This document shows, in pieces, positions 35,862 through 48,181 of a stretch of 64,000 bases of DNA. The translations under genes and the position numbers were made by a program. The stretch's first letter is position 1, and the number at the start of each line of letters is the position of its first letter. The stretch lies in NCBI GenBank assembly GCA_027186245.1, contig CP114487.1:11589001-11653000 (forward strand). Direction: 5' to 3'. Under the pieces are notes generated by a model, which did not search any database, was not told the origin of the DNA, and saw only the letters and a program-made list of their open reading frames with translations. The DNA is from Coriaria nepalensis. Its lineage: Eukaryota; Streptophyta; Magnoliopsida; Cucurbitales; Coriariaceae.

Positions 35862-36407
35862 AGATATCAAGAGTTTGCTTACGATTGAATTGAAGATATC
35901 ATAATTTCTCGAAGAGAAAAGAAGAGTTTCCGATGATGATGAAGGTTTGTGCTACTTTAGAGTAACATAGAGGCTAGTAAGTAGTTTGGTCAGTTTTTAT
36001 GTTTTGTTAAGTGGCAGAAAGAGAGAAGAAAGGGTACTCTTTTTCTCATTGTTCAGAATTAAGCAGAAAGCCCAAGATAACGACATTGCTCAACACAGTT
36101 TCTGCTCTCTTTTTTCTCTTTTGGTCTTTCTCTTCTTGTTTTGTTGGCCATTTTCCGGACACAGTTTTTCCAGTTTTTTGGAATACAAGGGATCAAGGGT
36201 CGGATCGGTTCTGTGCTATTTGCTGAAACTGTATAAACGATATTGGAATCTGTGGCAGCTGGAGAACCCGATCGTATGCGCTCCTGCGCATATGTATCAC
36301 TCATTTCATCATTATTACAATAAAACTGATCCAAAGAAAAGCAAAAAATAAATGACTTTTGTGGTTTTTTTTTCAAAAAAAGGAAAAGCAACAGTATGAA
36401 TACGTAC
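35862..36407. other. H+-ATPase 3' region abutting the peroxidase relic
   Basis: This is where the peroxidase's missing last exons would lie if present. It reads as 3' UTR of the H+-ATPase plus T-rich sequence. No peroxidase exon 3 or 4 motif (AHTIG-like) is seen on the minus strand. Confidence 0.6.
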
Positions 36408-37064
36408 CTGAAAGGGCAACCATATCAGTGAGAGAGAGACCATGCGGAGGAAACAGTGACATGAGCTGGTCTACTTTAAACTCATGAAGAGGAAGATGAT
36501 TAGTAACACTGTTTTTGGTGGAGATCGTCGTCTCAACTCCACTTCATAAAAAGATCCTCCTGACTGCACCCAGTTATTAAATAACTGGTAAAAAAAAAAG
36601 CAAGTATTAATGAATAATTGAATATCTAAATAGAAAAAAAAAGAGAGATGATGTTTCATTTGTACCAACTCGATGACATCGCTAGTGGCCAGAGCTAAGA
36701 TATCAGCACAGGAGACTTGATTTCTACAGGAAGGAACAGCATCCAGAGCAGCCTTTGTTTTTATCACAGTATCAAACCCTACGTTTATGAGAGAATTGTT
36801 GTCTGGATTATTTCGCTCCCCTGAGTTGTTTTTGGAAGTCAGCAGCAGTGAAGCATCACAGCCCCGTACGAAGCAGTCTAGGAAGAAGGGCCGCAGAGTA
36901 GGCGCAGCCATTTGCCGGATCTTCAGACGGACGGCAGCCCGGACAATCCCTTCCACGTTGGGATATGTTTTGTTATAAAAGTTGAGGTGAAGTTGATCAG
37001 AATGCGTTGGAATGAGGAGGAAGATAGAAATGAAAAAGAGAGAGAAGATGATTTTGGTTTTCAT
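36408..37064 (-). pseudogene. Class III peroxidase, truncated and frameshifted
   Basis: Exon 1 (36667-37064, reading to TTG|GTAC at 36666) starts with an ATG and a hydrophobic signal peptide ([18 protein letters not shown]). Peroxidase landmarks follow: [29 protein letters not shown] and [18 protein letters not shown]. The distal haem-pocket block reads LRPFFLDCF, so the invariant catalytic His of FFHDCF is Leu. Exon 2 (36408-36563) begins [12 protein letters not shown], then changes frame: the expected [26 protein letters not shown] reads only in another frame, because a few bases of the usual GRRDGR segment are lost. Exons 3 and 4, with the proximal haem His, are absent; the H+-ATPase 3' end lies there instead. 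Three independent lesions mark it as dead. Confidence 0.85.
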
Positions 37065-37904
37065 TTTTGCTTCCCTTTTTCTTCTGTTTTCTTTGTGGCG
37101 AGCTCTGTTGTTAAAGCAGGTGATTATATAAGGGACGAGGAAGAGAGGGTGTCACATCACACATAGGTTGGGTTATTGATCACTCCCCATAGCCATAGGT
37201 CATACCATTTGTAGGTATTGGAGAAGGAAAGTTGGACAGAGAGGCAATACCCAATACAGAAAATGGAGTAAAAATGACGGTCTCATCTTCGTCGTAGTTA
37301 CAGACTACTTAACAAATTTGTTTATTTTCTTCAAAGTTTCTCTCTTTTCTTAGCGTTTTCTGGTAAAGATCGGAGGCATACATACAGATAGTTATGCGGG
37401 TAAGACAACAACCAATCAAGTAGCTCCAGCTCCCACTGAAAGGGGGGAGGGAAGACAGTTACTGGACAACTTTTTGGAATGTAGGACAAGGAGAGGAACC
37501 TAAATAATATTAATTGTACACTTTATATTATAAAATTTAATATAATGTAGTGCCAACTGCTTTACGTGGCACCACTCACAATCTGTCAATGGGGATGAAG
37601 AAGATTTTAGAAATTCAACATTTACCATTGTTAGAGTTCGGGTGGCATCAGATCATAAAAATTATTATATACAAAGAATGCTAGGCCTATTTTTACGTTC
37701 TTTTTTTCTTTTAAGGGTCGAACACAAACTCGAGATCTTGCCTATGGAAAGTAATGAAGAGCTAAGCTGGGGAAGTCTTCTGTTGATATATTTGCTGGAT
37801 TGCCCGGGGCAGGTTCAATACGATCTCCGCATATGCTGTGATTTGTGAGAAAGCAAAGAGAACCAAATTAAAGAGAAATAATAATAATAATAATAATAAT
37901 AATC
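37065..37904. other. Spacer between peroxidase relic and CENP-O 3' end
   Basis: A GATTATATAAGGG element near 37121-37134 looks like the old peroxidase TATA box. An AAT microsatellite at about 37879-37904 directly precedes the CENP-O stop, in its 3' UTR. No other gene is seen. Confidence 0.6.
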
Positions 37905-40428
37905 TTAAGAGTGAGAGAGCACTAGAGAGGTATAACCTTCTGGTAAGCTCTTAGTTCGTAGGGCATCCTCTGCATAGGATAGCCGGGCTGGAATAGGTTG
38001 AATTCCAGATTCTCCATTTTCGGTTAAAGTTGTCGAGGAATTGGTCTTAGTTTTCTTGGATTGATGTATTGGCCATGCCAGCACTCTAATTTTAGTTGGA
38101 AGAACCGAGACAAGATCGGCATATCTAAGACCAACTGTCACCTTGCTGAGAGAGAATCATTATATAACCCACAGATTTCTCACAACAAAACACACTTCTC
38201 AAGTATCATGGCCAATGAAAGATATAAAACGAACTCCAAGGAAGGGATAAATAGAGATAATAAGAGAAAAAAGCACCAACCAATCATAATCATCCAGTAC
38301 AAATTCAATAATGTGGTATGGTAGGCTATGATATAGCTCCTCAATTTGGTTTCCATACAATTCCTTAATAAGCCGAACCTACAAAAGTTTGGGAAAAGAA
38401 TAAGATGAAGTGGACCCCACACCGTTTCACAAAACAACAGTGTCTTAAACCACTTGCTCGGTGAAATGTACCTGTTCTCTTCTATCCACATAGGCCTGTA
38501 ATAGTTCTCCAACATGATCTATAAATTGCTGGAAACCATATATCAAGGATGTTAATGTGAACTGGTTTAATGTTGCTGCCTTCTTGAGTCAGTGAAAGTT
38601 AATTCAGGTAACCAACCGTACCATAGCATTTGAGGAAAGAAGATCATTTTCTGCTTCTCGGATTGGCAAGAAGAATGGAACTGTCTGTTCGAGGACGGTC
38701 ATCTTTTCAAGAAATGACCTGCTCTCAAGCACACAATGGTACAGTTCACATGGTTCGCCTGCAAATCATAAAAATGTGATTCATATTTGCAGTTGCATAA
38801 GGAAGCCTAAAAGATTTTAAGGGCAGAATTTGTGGAATGAACAACGAATTACTTCAAAAAGACCTGCAAAAGATGTCTCATATTGTATGCCAATCCTTGC
38901 TCCTTCCAAACAACAAATCACCTGCGCCCACAAGCACTGCTGTAATAACCAATCTATAAACCTGAGCAATATGCCAAAGGGGAAGTAGCTTTGTACATAA
39001 TGTCAGAGTTGAAATTTCAAACATGTGACACTGACACAAGATCAAAGTTTCTTAAATTTAATTTCTTTAGCCTGGACCTGACCGTAGTATCACATCTTTC
39101 ATACCTTTCCCCAGAATCAACAGAGTCATTTCCCATCTAGAGAAATTTTACCTTATTTCCAACGGAGTAAGTAATTTTTTCCTGGAAATCAGGACTTGAC
39201 AGCATGCTCAGATCCTCAGGCATAGCCTCTCTGTCTGCCTCCATATGAACCTAATAAGACACCACGTTTCAAATCAAGCACTTACACGCGTTCAGCAAAG
39301 AACATTAACCACATTTTCAGACATCGACCAACTCAGCCATACAGTCTTAACAAGTACCAAATGATAAAAGAACTGCAGCAAAACTCGAACAAGGTAACAA
39401 GGTCATACCTGCTCTCTAACTGTAGCCAACAGCCCATCATTCCACTGTTCACCATCTAAACAAACCTCTGCAGGACAGGGAAACAAATTTCTTCATTCGA
39501 TTTTCAACTTTGCAAGTGGTAACTGATGGTTCCCAACTTTTTTAATTCATACTTCAGTATAGTGAATATATATTCCCTGGATCACCTCTATAACCCTAGA
39601 ATTTAGAATAAGAAACGTACACTAGATCTAAAATCACCTTGAGTTTGTGAAGCTCGTGCAGCTTCAAATTCCTTTTGGAGCCGCTCGAATATCATCTTAT
39701 CAGAGTCTCTGTTAAAGTAAGTCACCAGAAATACATGTTAAATTACTCATTTCACGGACCCAATAGAAAAAAAAAAAAATTCACAAAACTCATCTACCAT
39801 GGGTGGTAATAAATGGATATGCAGATGATTTATACTAGAAGAAAATCCAGTGCTTCAAATAAAATAGAATGAAGTCTTCACAAATTTCAAAAGCAAAAAA
39901 TAAATCTACCTAGAAAGACGCTCTGCTAACTTGCTGTGCCGTTTAAGAACATTTGCAACTGTTACGTAGAAAGAATCTTTATATAATAATGCAAACAAGA
40001 GCCAACCAGATAAATCAGTATGAACAGTAACAAATAGTTTTAAGCGCTGAGTGGGTCTGCCTACATCTTTCTCGTGTAGTCTCCAACCGAGTATCTTCTT
40101 CCTCCTGAACGTAATTCTGAAAGCATCGATAACAACAAAATCAGCTCCATATTCTTCTCGGAGTTAAAAAAATTACACGAATCAATAAAGAATCCTCATT
40201 ACCACTTCCCCCATTGGTGGATATGGCTGTCCTGCGAGCTGTTCAAGTGTCTGTGCGTTTCATAAATTTTACAGGTAAAAAAAAAGACTAATAAAACAGA
40301 TCGCAACAGCAGAAAGAAGAAGATCACGTCTTATTAAAATGGGAGAAATTAACCTTGCCGGAAGATTCTCCGGCTAGTAGATTCCTTCTCGGCTTCTTTT
40401 TCAGAGACTCCTCAATGTCACTCTCCAT
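37905..40428 (-). CDS. CENP-O: Centromere protein O (CENP-O) homologue
   Basis: Twelve exons: 40354-40428, 40203-40250, 40032-40116, 39910-39958, 39638-39708, 39409-39467, 39152-39250, 38864-38939, 38622-38758, 38472-38528, 38281-38378 and 37905-38145. All phases close, giving 364 residues. No single exon is long, so the gene is easily missed. The N-terminal third is a charged coiled coil (EEEDTRLETTRERC, VLKRHSKLAERLSR, RLQKEFEAAR). The C-terminal part reads CLEGARIGIQYETSFAGEPC, ELYHCVLESRSFLEKMTVLE, VPFFLPIREAENDLLSSNA, QAYVDRREQVRLIKELYGNQ and VTVGLRYADLVSVLPTKIRV. I recognise this as the plant CENP-O/Mcm21 family of the inner kinetochore COMA/CCAN complex. Recalled Arabidopsis synteny with the CBS-PPR and HBS1 genes agrees. 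Family assignment is from memory and less certain than the exon structure. Confidence 0.78.
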
Positions 40429-40959
40429 TCGTGTGCATGATATCTCCCCAGTTGAGAATTCGACACAGAAAATCGATTCGATGGTGCACCGACTACGATC
40501 AAAATTAGGGCTGACCATAAAAAAAAGGCGGGTATTGAGTTTACCCGACCCATGACCGGATGGCCCTTTCATAAGTAGGCCTGGGCCTGGAATAATATCG
40601 TAATGAGATGGGCCTTATTTACTTAAAGCTAAGCCCGCAAAGATTTCTCTCCATGAAAATAAATTGAAGAACAAATTGAAGAAAATTGGAATGAAAGATG
40701 ACCCCCCCACACAAGACAATGGCCGTTATAACAGTTGACAACTTATGAGTTAGAAAGACCGACCATTAGATTTGAGTTCGAGCATTCCCATTTTAAAACA
40801 TGGGATATATATATATATATTTTTTTTTTTTTTTAAATAAAAATAAAAATAAAGATAATCCAACTATTTACTAATAGTGAGAGTAAGAAAATAGAACTAT
40901 GGAAATATCATATTGAGTTTAACCACTTTTGTATTTGATTAAAATTTGTTGTCCTAAAA

Positions 40960-40990
<31 letters not shown>

Positions 40991-42364
40991 GTAATTGTAA
41001 TAAACATTTAACAAGTTCAAAACTTTAGTGATTAAATAATTTACTTTAAGAATTTATAATTATATTTCATTTGATATTTGAAAACATATTTATATATAAT
41101 CGGTAATAAAATATAAATTTTAAATAATAATACGATATATTAAGTTAAGAGTAATATCTCATTTTCTAAAAAAGAAAAGGAATATTATCTCGGACATAAT
41201 TTTTATTTTTATTTTTTAATTAAGGCCGATTGATTATTAAAGCAAGCTTATTGGCTGTTTCTAATTTATTTTTGTTGCAAATCAATAATTTTCATAGGAA
41301 AAAAAAAATTAAAACAAGTTTTGTAATAAATAACTAAATAAAAAATACAAGGGGGGAAAAAAAAAAAAAACGAAAAAGTAAAAACACAAAGGGGGAGACT
41401 TTGAGAGAGGTAGAGAGAAAGCGAGAGAAGGGCAATTAGCAGCGATCGAAGCTTAACAACAGAGAGAGCAAAAAAGCTCGATAAACAAAATCAGCAAAAA
41501 AAACCCATCTCAAATTTAGAAACCCAGAAGCCAAAATTCAAGCCACAGAGATTAGACAAACGAAGCCCAGAAAAGAAAGAAAGAAAAAAGCCTGCAGCTT
41601 CACCAAATCACTGTGCTTTCAATTCGTCAAGTTCGTTAAGGTCAGAGTTCGATCAATCTCTGAAACCGTTATCTATTTTTAATATTCAAATTCAAATGCT
41701 CTAGAGCTTGGCTTATTTCGTGCTTCATTGTGCTTTTTTCTATTCGGTCTCTCCTTTCCGGGTTTTATCTACGAACTCTTGTTCTGTTCTTCTTCCCAAC
41801 TCCAATTCTTCCAGCCAGCTTCACTGATCTCTTTTCTTCCACTTCAAATTTCGTATTTTTAAGTTCCGAGTTTTTTTAATTTCGTTGCGATAAGAGGAGG
41901 AGCGGGTAGTTTTTGAATCTCCTGATTGGTACAGTGGTGCAATTTTACGAGAAAGCTCTGGGTTTGTTTAATTCGAACTTAGGGCTTTCAATAAAATAAA
42001 ATAAAAAAGGCTTGATTTACGGTTATTTTTCTGGTGAGGGTTTTAGTAAACGCTCTGTAGTAGTAGTGGGGTTTGATCCCTAGGGTTTTGGTTTTGATAA
42101 AGATGAGATCTGAGCTTGCATTGTATGGTATAAGGGTGGGTGAATTTCAGATCATTTGGAAATAAGGATTACCTTAATCCCATTCCCAATTGGCTTTTCT
42201 TGTTCCAGATTTCTGCAAATTTGGCGGAATAGAGGATATGTGGGAGGAGTGTACATCTGGGGTTGGTTGGAAACAGAAACAGCTCTAATTCAGATCGAAT
42301 TGGGGATTTACTTCGATTTAGTGTCTTAAACTTTTTCACAGTGTATGAATTTGTCTCTTGAGAG
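40429..42364. other. Divergent spacer of CENP-O (-) and ADA1 (+)
   Basis: AT-rich with long A/T runs and TA repeats near 40807-40835 and 40966-40990. From about 41390 it becomes a purine-rich then CT-rich leader for ADA1, nearly 1 kb long and likely containing a leader intron. No separate coding gene is seen. Confidence 0.6.
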
Positions 42365-43603
42365 ATGCAACCTAATCAGAGCTCAAGAATCGATTTGGGT
42401 GACTTGAAAGCTCAGTTAGTGAAGAAACTTGGAGCGGATAGATCAAAACGGTACTTTTATTACTTGCATAAGTTTTTGAGTCAGAAGGTTAGCAAGAACG
42501 AGTTTGATAAACTGTGTTTCCGCTTACTCGGGAGAGAGAATATCCAGCTCCACAATCAATTAATCCGGTCGATTTTGAAGAATGCATGCCAGGCAAAAAC
42601 CCCGCCTCCAATCCAAGTATCGAAATCTGTGGCACAAGCTTCAAACAGTTCTCTTCCTAGAGAAGATAATAAGCATGAGCAGAGTTTGGCCGGTTTTCCG
42701 AACCAAAATCAAAATATGCCCATTTGGTCAAATGGGGTTTTGCCCATGTCCCCACGGAAGGGTCGGTCCGGGATCCGTGATCGGAAACTCCGGGATAGGC
42801 CCAGCCCACTTGGCCCAAATGGCAAGGCGGATTCTATGTCACATCAATTGACGACAGGTGTAGAGGATAGTACTAAAATGATAATGGAAAATGGTGATGT
42901 TGCGAATGTTGTTGACTATCAGAGACCGATTCAACATCTCCAATCAGTTGTGGAGCTGCCCGAGAATGAAATGGAGGGAGCAGTTCAAAGACCGGCCGAA
43001 AAACCGAGGATACGTAGTAATCTTCTTGAAGGTGAAGAAGAAGAGGAGGGGGAAGATCAGTCAAACCACTCAAGTTTCTTAAGAAGCTGTCTACTTGCAC
43101 CTCTCGGTATTCCCTTTTGCTCGGCTGCTGTAGGTGGGGCCCGCAAATCTTCTGCAGCCAACATGGCGGCGGGTGGTGGCGGTAGCTATTATGATAGTGG
43201 TGGGTTATCTGATACAGAGTCATTGAGAAAACGCATGGAGCAGATAGCAGCAGTTCAAGGGCTCGAAGGAGGTGTTTCTATGGATTGTGCTAATATGTTA
43301 AATGGTATGGTTGATGTATACTTGAAGAGGTTGATTCGGTCTTGTGTTGATTTGGTTGGGGCAAGGTCTAGTATAAGTGAGCAGAAGAGGCACCCTGCCC
43401 TAGAACAGCAGATTCAAGGGAAGGTTGTTAATGGTTTGTGGCCGAGTAATAGTGGGCCCACAGAAATTATGCAGGAGCAAAGACGAGAGTGCTCGGTTTC
43501 TTTGCTGGATTTCAAATTAGCCATGGAACTAAACCCGAAACAGCTTGGAGAAGATTGGCCTTTGATACTGGAGAAGATTTCTATGCAAGAATTTAATGAA
43601 TGA
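42365..43603 (+). CDS. ADA1: SAGA complex subunit ADA1/Hfi1-like (SAGA-Tad1)
   Basis: Intronless CDS of 412 residues from the ATG at 42365. The N-terminus RIDLGDLKAQLVKKLG, RSKRYFYYLHKFLSQKVSKN and EFDKLCFRLLGRENIQLHN is the plant SAGA-Tad1 signature. A Pro/Gln/Asn-rich linker follows, then an acidic patch (EGEEEEEGED). The C-terminal half has a histone-fold-like stretch (DTESLRKRMEQIAAVQGL, GMVDVYLKRLIRSCVDLVG) as in Hfi1/TADA1. The protein is expected in the nucleus as a structural subunit of the SAGA histone-acetyltransferase coactivator, pairing with a TAF12-type histone fold. The stop is followed by a long 3' region with another small open frame (43613-43813) that has no recognisable product. 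Intronless structure is usual for plant members. Confidence 0.92.
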   Translation: MQPNQSSRIDLGDLKAQLVKKLGADRSKRYFYYLHKFLSQKVSKNEFDKLCFRLLGRENIQLHNQLIRSILKNACQAKTPPPIQVSKSVAQASNSSLPREDNKHEQSLAGFPNQNQNMPIWSNGVLPMSPRKGRSGIRDRKLRDRPSPLGPNGKADSMSHQLTTGVEDSTKMIMENGDVANVVDYQRPIQHLQSVVELPENEMEGAVQRPAEKPRIRSNLLEGEEEEEGEDQSNHSSFLRSCLLAPLGIPFCSAAVGGARKSSAANMAAGGGGSYYDSGGLSDTESLRKRMEQIAAVQGLEGGVSMDCANMLNGMVDVYLKRLIRSCVDLVGARSSISEQKRHPALEQQIQGKVVNGLWPSNSGPTEIMQEQRRECSVSLLDFKLAMELNPKQLGEDWPLILEKISMQEFNE

Positions 43604-45424
43604 AATCGAAACATGTTTGGAGATTTGCTGTTTATTACAAGACCCATGGTTGGGTTTTTTGGGCATGGTTCTTGTTGGAGGGCCCACCGAGCATTGATCT
43701 CGGGAAAAAACCGGACTGCTCCCAGGTTGGAATTTGATGAAGAGATGATGGGTTTGAGCAATGAGGATCCATGGGTTACTATTTGCTCGGGTTGTTCGGT
43801 AAGTTTAATTTAACTGCAAGTATGGGTTGGATGCTTTTCAATTCAAATGCCCGTGAAAAAAAGGTTTCTCTAGTGGATGTTTATTTCTTGAGCTTTCCGT
43901 GTAAAATTATGGGTTGAGGAAAATATAGGGGGGAAAAGAAAAGTTTTACAGGGAACATACTGTTTAAGTAGGTTGGTGAAAGGTGAAAATCGCCCGTATG
44001 AGATCTTGCAGTGTTGCTCTGTATGTAACTTTAAAAAAATCCAAGAATTGATTTGAAATTCCAATATCAATAACATATTTTACATCGAGTTTTAGCTCAT
44101 TTTCACATGTAAACATTCATATATTTCGTTTCTCATGGATAACACTTAATTCTTTTTCGCTGCTGCAAGGTCTTATGTTATATTTAGTTGAAGTCTTATT
44201 GGAAGATCCGAATAGACAATATATGTTATTGAATTTGTCATGTTCATCAGTTAATGTCCTATTCCTGAGTATATGTCATGTTCATCAGTTAATGTCCTAT
44301 TCCTGAGTATATGTCATGTTCATCAGTTAATGTCCTATTCCTGAGTATATGTCATGTTCATCAGTTAATGTCCTATTCCTGAGTATATGTCATGTTCTTG
44401 AATAAGGTAAAAGTTTTCTGTAAGAAGGACAAAAGGTGTATGAAGAATATTTGCACATTGTTATTGCTTGCCATCCTCACTGTATCAAAGTTTTCTTCTG
44501 CTAGAGACAAAAAGCCCCTCTATGGATATTAAATAGTTGAGATCTATTTCTTTGCTTAGAGACTTTATGCTGATCACCTTTTGTCACACTTCTGTCAAAG
44601 GGGTCTCTTTTGTGATCCGAAACACAGGTATTGGTATTTTGGATGATGAAACTCACAGGGGAGAAAAGTTCAAATCTAAGCAGCAATTTGGAACAGAGAT
44701 GCGTATGAAGGGCTTATTACTGGTTTGTGCTGAGTTGTTGTCACTGTTGATGAATTTTGATTTTCTTACAGAGAAAGTAGTTGATTGAATGGGTTAGACT
44801 TGAGAAGGCCGGAAAAAGATCCCTTCGGGCAGTCAAGGGTGAGCCGGCGAGCTCAAAGTAGTTCGTTTCTTTTGATTGCTGCTAATTAATAAAGTGAAAA
44901 CTATATGTAAGCAAGTATCTCTCTGAGAATTGGAATGAGAGTGTATTTCCTCCGCCTGTAATAATGCTGATAGCACTTGTTGAATTGTCTTTCAAGATTT
45001 GATCGTGTGTGTAATATTACCCCCACGTTTGTAGTTACTGCTGAAACGATTCCGATTAGTTCTTATATAAGAAATTATGTGTCACTCACTCTGGTTAACA
45101 CCATCATTCTATACTTGTTAAAGATAGTGCAATTTTGTTAATTTGGATACACCAACTTGTACCTGTGTTCCAATAATGTATATATCAACTTCAGTAGAGT
45201 TAAACTTCACTTCCAATTGATGGTTACAGAGAACCATGTTTCTCCTTTTCATGTAGGCATTTAGATAAAACAGACCAGCAGGTCAAAGGTCTTGCATTTT
45301 TATTAGTCGGTCAAATACGGATGGGTAAATGAAAAGGTGTATTCATCTGTAAGAAATGGAAAAAAAAAAAAAGAAAGGATAAAAAATGGATGCTCCTGCA
45401 TCTACTTGAATAAACTAAACTGAA
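43604..45424. other. ADA1 3' region and spacer before the RING gene
   Basis: Contains the 38-bp tandem array (44237-44398). Small open frames at 43613-43813 and 44537-44788 have no family resemblance and are probably untranslated. The right end is the 3' UTR of the RING-H2 gene. Confidence 0.6.
44237..44398 (+). repeat. Perfect tandem repeat, 38-bp unit, 4 copies plus partial
   Basis: Units start at 44237, 44275, 44313 and 44351, with a partial copy from 44389. Each begins GTCATGTTCATCAG and ends GAGTATAT, with no difference between copies by eye. Lack of divergence points to recent expansion. Confidence 0.95.
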
Positions 45425-47414
45425 CTAGGATGAAGATTCTGACGAGACTGCAGCCGAAGTTTTGCAGATAGGGCACCAGTTCTTCATCCGAAGCCATTCT
45501 CGTATGCACTCATGATGAAACCTATGCTCACATTGCAGCCTTCCAATTTCATCTCCGCTATCATACTCTTCCTGCAAAAGAATAACAAGTTCAAATAAAT
45601 TTAAGATTTTCATTTTACTTGTAGAATTATAATGGTCTAAACTCTAAAGGGTGTATAATAAGACAAGTAAAAGGAAAGAAAACTTGAGGGGCGGAAGAAA
45701 AATACCTGGCAAATGCAACATTTAACATCGAATACATTATCCTCATTGGCAATCATGGCTGCATCTTCTTCTGGAAGACAACAGGGAAATAAGCTTCTCT
45801 CAAGACATTCCGATAAAGTTTCCTCTGGCACTGCTGTACTAACAGTTCCCATTCTCTCTTCTAGAGCCAATAATTCCTGTCACATTAACAATAAATAGTG
45901 TGCTATTAGAATATATATCCATTTATCTATTTTAACAAGACAGTGAAAATGGAACTAACTTCGATTAAAAAAATAACAGACCTCATATGACATGTGATCA
46001 ATGTCCAATCTCATGTCTCTGTGCCTATCATAGAAGTTTAAGCCACTAAGAAACGTATTGGTTTCCAAAGACAATGCTTGCTGCAACCAAAAACAGCATA
46101 GGTAAGTAAATAAGTGCACAAGCTCATGAGAAAATATAATTTATTTATTTTCCAAAATACCCACCTCATAAGTTAACTCTTGATTAGGATCAAGTCTTTC
46201 CAGTGCCAACAGTACCTAAACAGAATTTTAAAATTTGAATAGATAAATTGATAAACCTTTTCATTAAAAACGAGGTGTTTATATATTTTTTGAAGATGAA
46301 AAGGAAAAGAAAGTACCTCCATAAATCCATCCGTGTTACTGTTTCTGGAGCCATCACTACTTACTGAAGAACTGGTCCATCCAGTTTCAGACAAAGAGGA
46401 GGCTCGTAAAAAACTGGAACTCTCGCTGTTATCACATGATCTACTATATGTCGAACGTCTTGAAGCATTTCTATCAATAGAAAGGTATGGTTGAGGAAAA
46501 TTTGAGATCATAGCATGTGATTCATCCAAAGAGAGTTTCTTTCCCGTTCCTCCATTAGGAAATGGAACAGAACTTGTGTTCCCACTTATAGATCTCTTAC
46601 TCCCATTGGGTCGAACAGAACTTTCCAGGTGAGAAGGACCCACTTTATTGGCTCGTTCTTTATCCTGAACAGAGATGCGACAAACAGGACGGGTATTTTT
46701 CAAGGATGACCCACTCATTTTCTTTCCTTTACTACTTTCTCCATCATCAGAAGTTCTTTTATCTACCATGTATTCTGTTCTATTGGAATTAGGATTGGAT
46801 GAAGAACAACCAGACAAAACAATATCAGATATTGGATTGCATCTGAGATTTCTCAAACTGTGCTTGCTAGTACTGACAGGTGTTGATTGAGCTGAACTTT
46901 TAGATCTTGAAGAAAAAAATGAACCACCACTAGTATTTTTATCCTGATTATGAATTCTAGTTCTTTGACTATACGTCTGATGTCTTGCACTTGAGGCAAT
47001 ACTGGACCTTCCCACTTCCATTGATGTGGGCTCCCTTCGTATCTTTCCTAGTGGGGTGAGGGATTCTGAAACTTCTGATCCATTTTGAGAAGATGACTCC
47101 AACTTCCTCATAATCTTGTTTGATGGTTTCTTGAGATTGGTGGTTGAAGAAGGACAAGTTCTAGAGGATATTCTGACTGGTTCTTTCTTACTAGAGGAAG
47201 TGTGGGCGGATGGGCTTATTGACTTCGCTTTCACCGAAGAGCCAATTTGAGAACTCTTCATGGAGTTAATTCGAGCACTGCAGTTGAGGCGGCTACGGCT
47301 ACAATTTCGAGTATTTCGATCTCTATTGCTCACATTATCCCTCAAAACTAAACCAGATCCATTTCCAGAAACAACAAGCCCATGAATAACTTTCTCAGCC
47401 GAGTAATCATCCAT
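45425..47414 (-). CDS. RING-H2 E3 ubiquitin ligase (MBR/JUL1-like)
   Basis: Five exons: 46317-47414, 46165-46215, 45982-46080, 45706-45876 and 45425-45571, giving 521 residues. The first 360 residues are a Ser/Asn/Arg-rich, probably disordered region. A helical patch follows (VLLALERLDPNQELTYEQAL, MSYEELLALEERMGTVSTA), then the RING-H2 finger: CCICQEEYDSGDEIGRLQC, EHRFHHECIREWL, NWCPIC. This has the C-C-C-H-H-C-C-C metal ligands and the conserved Trp, so E2 binding should be intact. The MSYEELLALEERMG motif just before the finger is typical of the plant MBR1/MBR2 and JUL1 group. Substrates cannot be told from sequence. A probable leader intron ends at TTGCAG just upstream of the ATG. Confidence 0.92.
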
Positions 47415-48131
47415 TAATAACTAACTATATATACCCTTCGCCTGCAACAAAATGCGGTAGATGTAAGGACATCACTGATGTTGAACACTCAACCATATGA
47501 CAGCATGACAACAAAAGGAAAAACAAATCCATGTTTTATCAAACTTTATCTTTGAATAAGGTATGTTATGTTGGGATCAAATGCTTGTGAATATAGAGAA
47601 ATTTACACTATACTTCCTATTGAAACAAATATGGGAAACTAAGATGAACCAACCGAATAAAAGTTCTGGGAAAAAAGAAAAGACAAACCATCACAAACAG
47701 GTTTTCTAACATATGTATCATAAGCTTTTAGAGCTCCACGTAACGCCAAGCATTATTCACGTAATCACATAAGATGAAAATCACAGAACTCTAGAATAAA
47801 ACAAGAAAAGTGCATGACTAAAACTGAGAATTAAGGCACAACAGTGTTCATAAAAGTTCAAGGATTCTGAGATAGGAAATACCATATAAAAGACCTTGGT
47901 TGGTAAGTAATTCGTCATATTATAAAAGAATGCCCAGATTCTTCATCTCCTCAGAACATAAATAGTTTCATCTCATAATTAATAAATAAATAAAGGTGAA
48001 TCTAGTTACTTGTATCAGGAAAAGGAAAAGGGAAAAAAAAAAAAAAAGAGGCTTAGTAAGAAATTCTCCGCACTAATGAATCAAGACTTTTCCGCCGTGC
48101 TTTAAGGACTTCAAAAAAAAAAAAAAAAAAC

Positions 48132-48181
<50 letters not shown>

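Noticed and set aside
43613..43813. Open frame just after the ADA1 stop
   Set aside because: Lies in the likely 3' UTR, has no recognisable domain, and a readthrough or bicistronic design is not supported.
44237..44398. Possible CRISPR-like array (regular direct repeats)
   Set aside because: The repeats abut without spacers and the genome is a plant; it is a tandem repeat.
44537..44788. Small open frames near 44500-44790 on both strands
   Set aside because: Overlap each other on opposite strands, no family resemblance, no clear splice partners.
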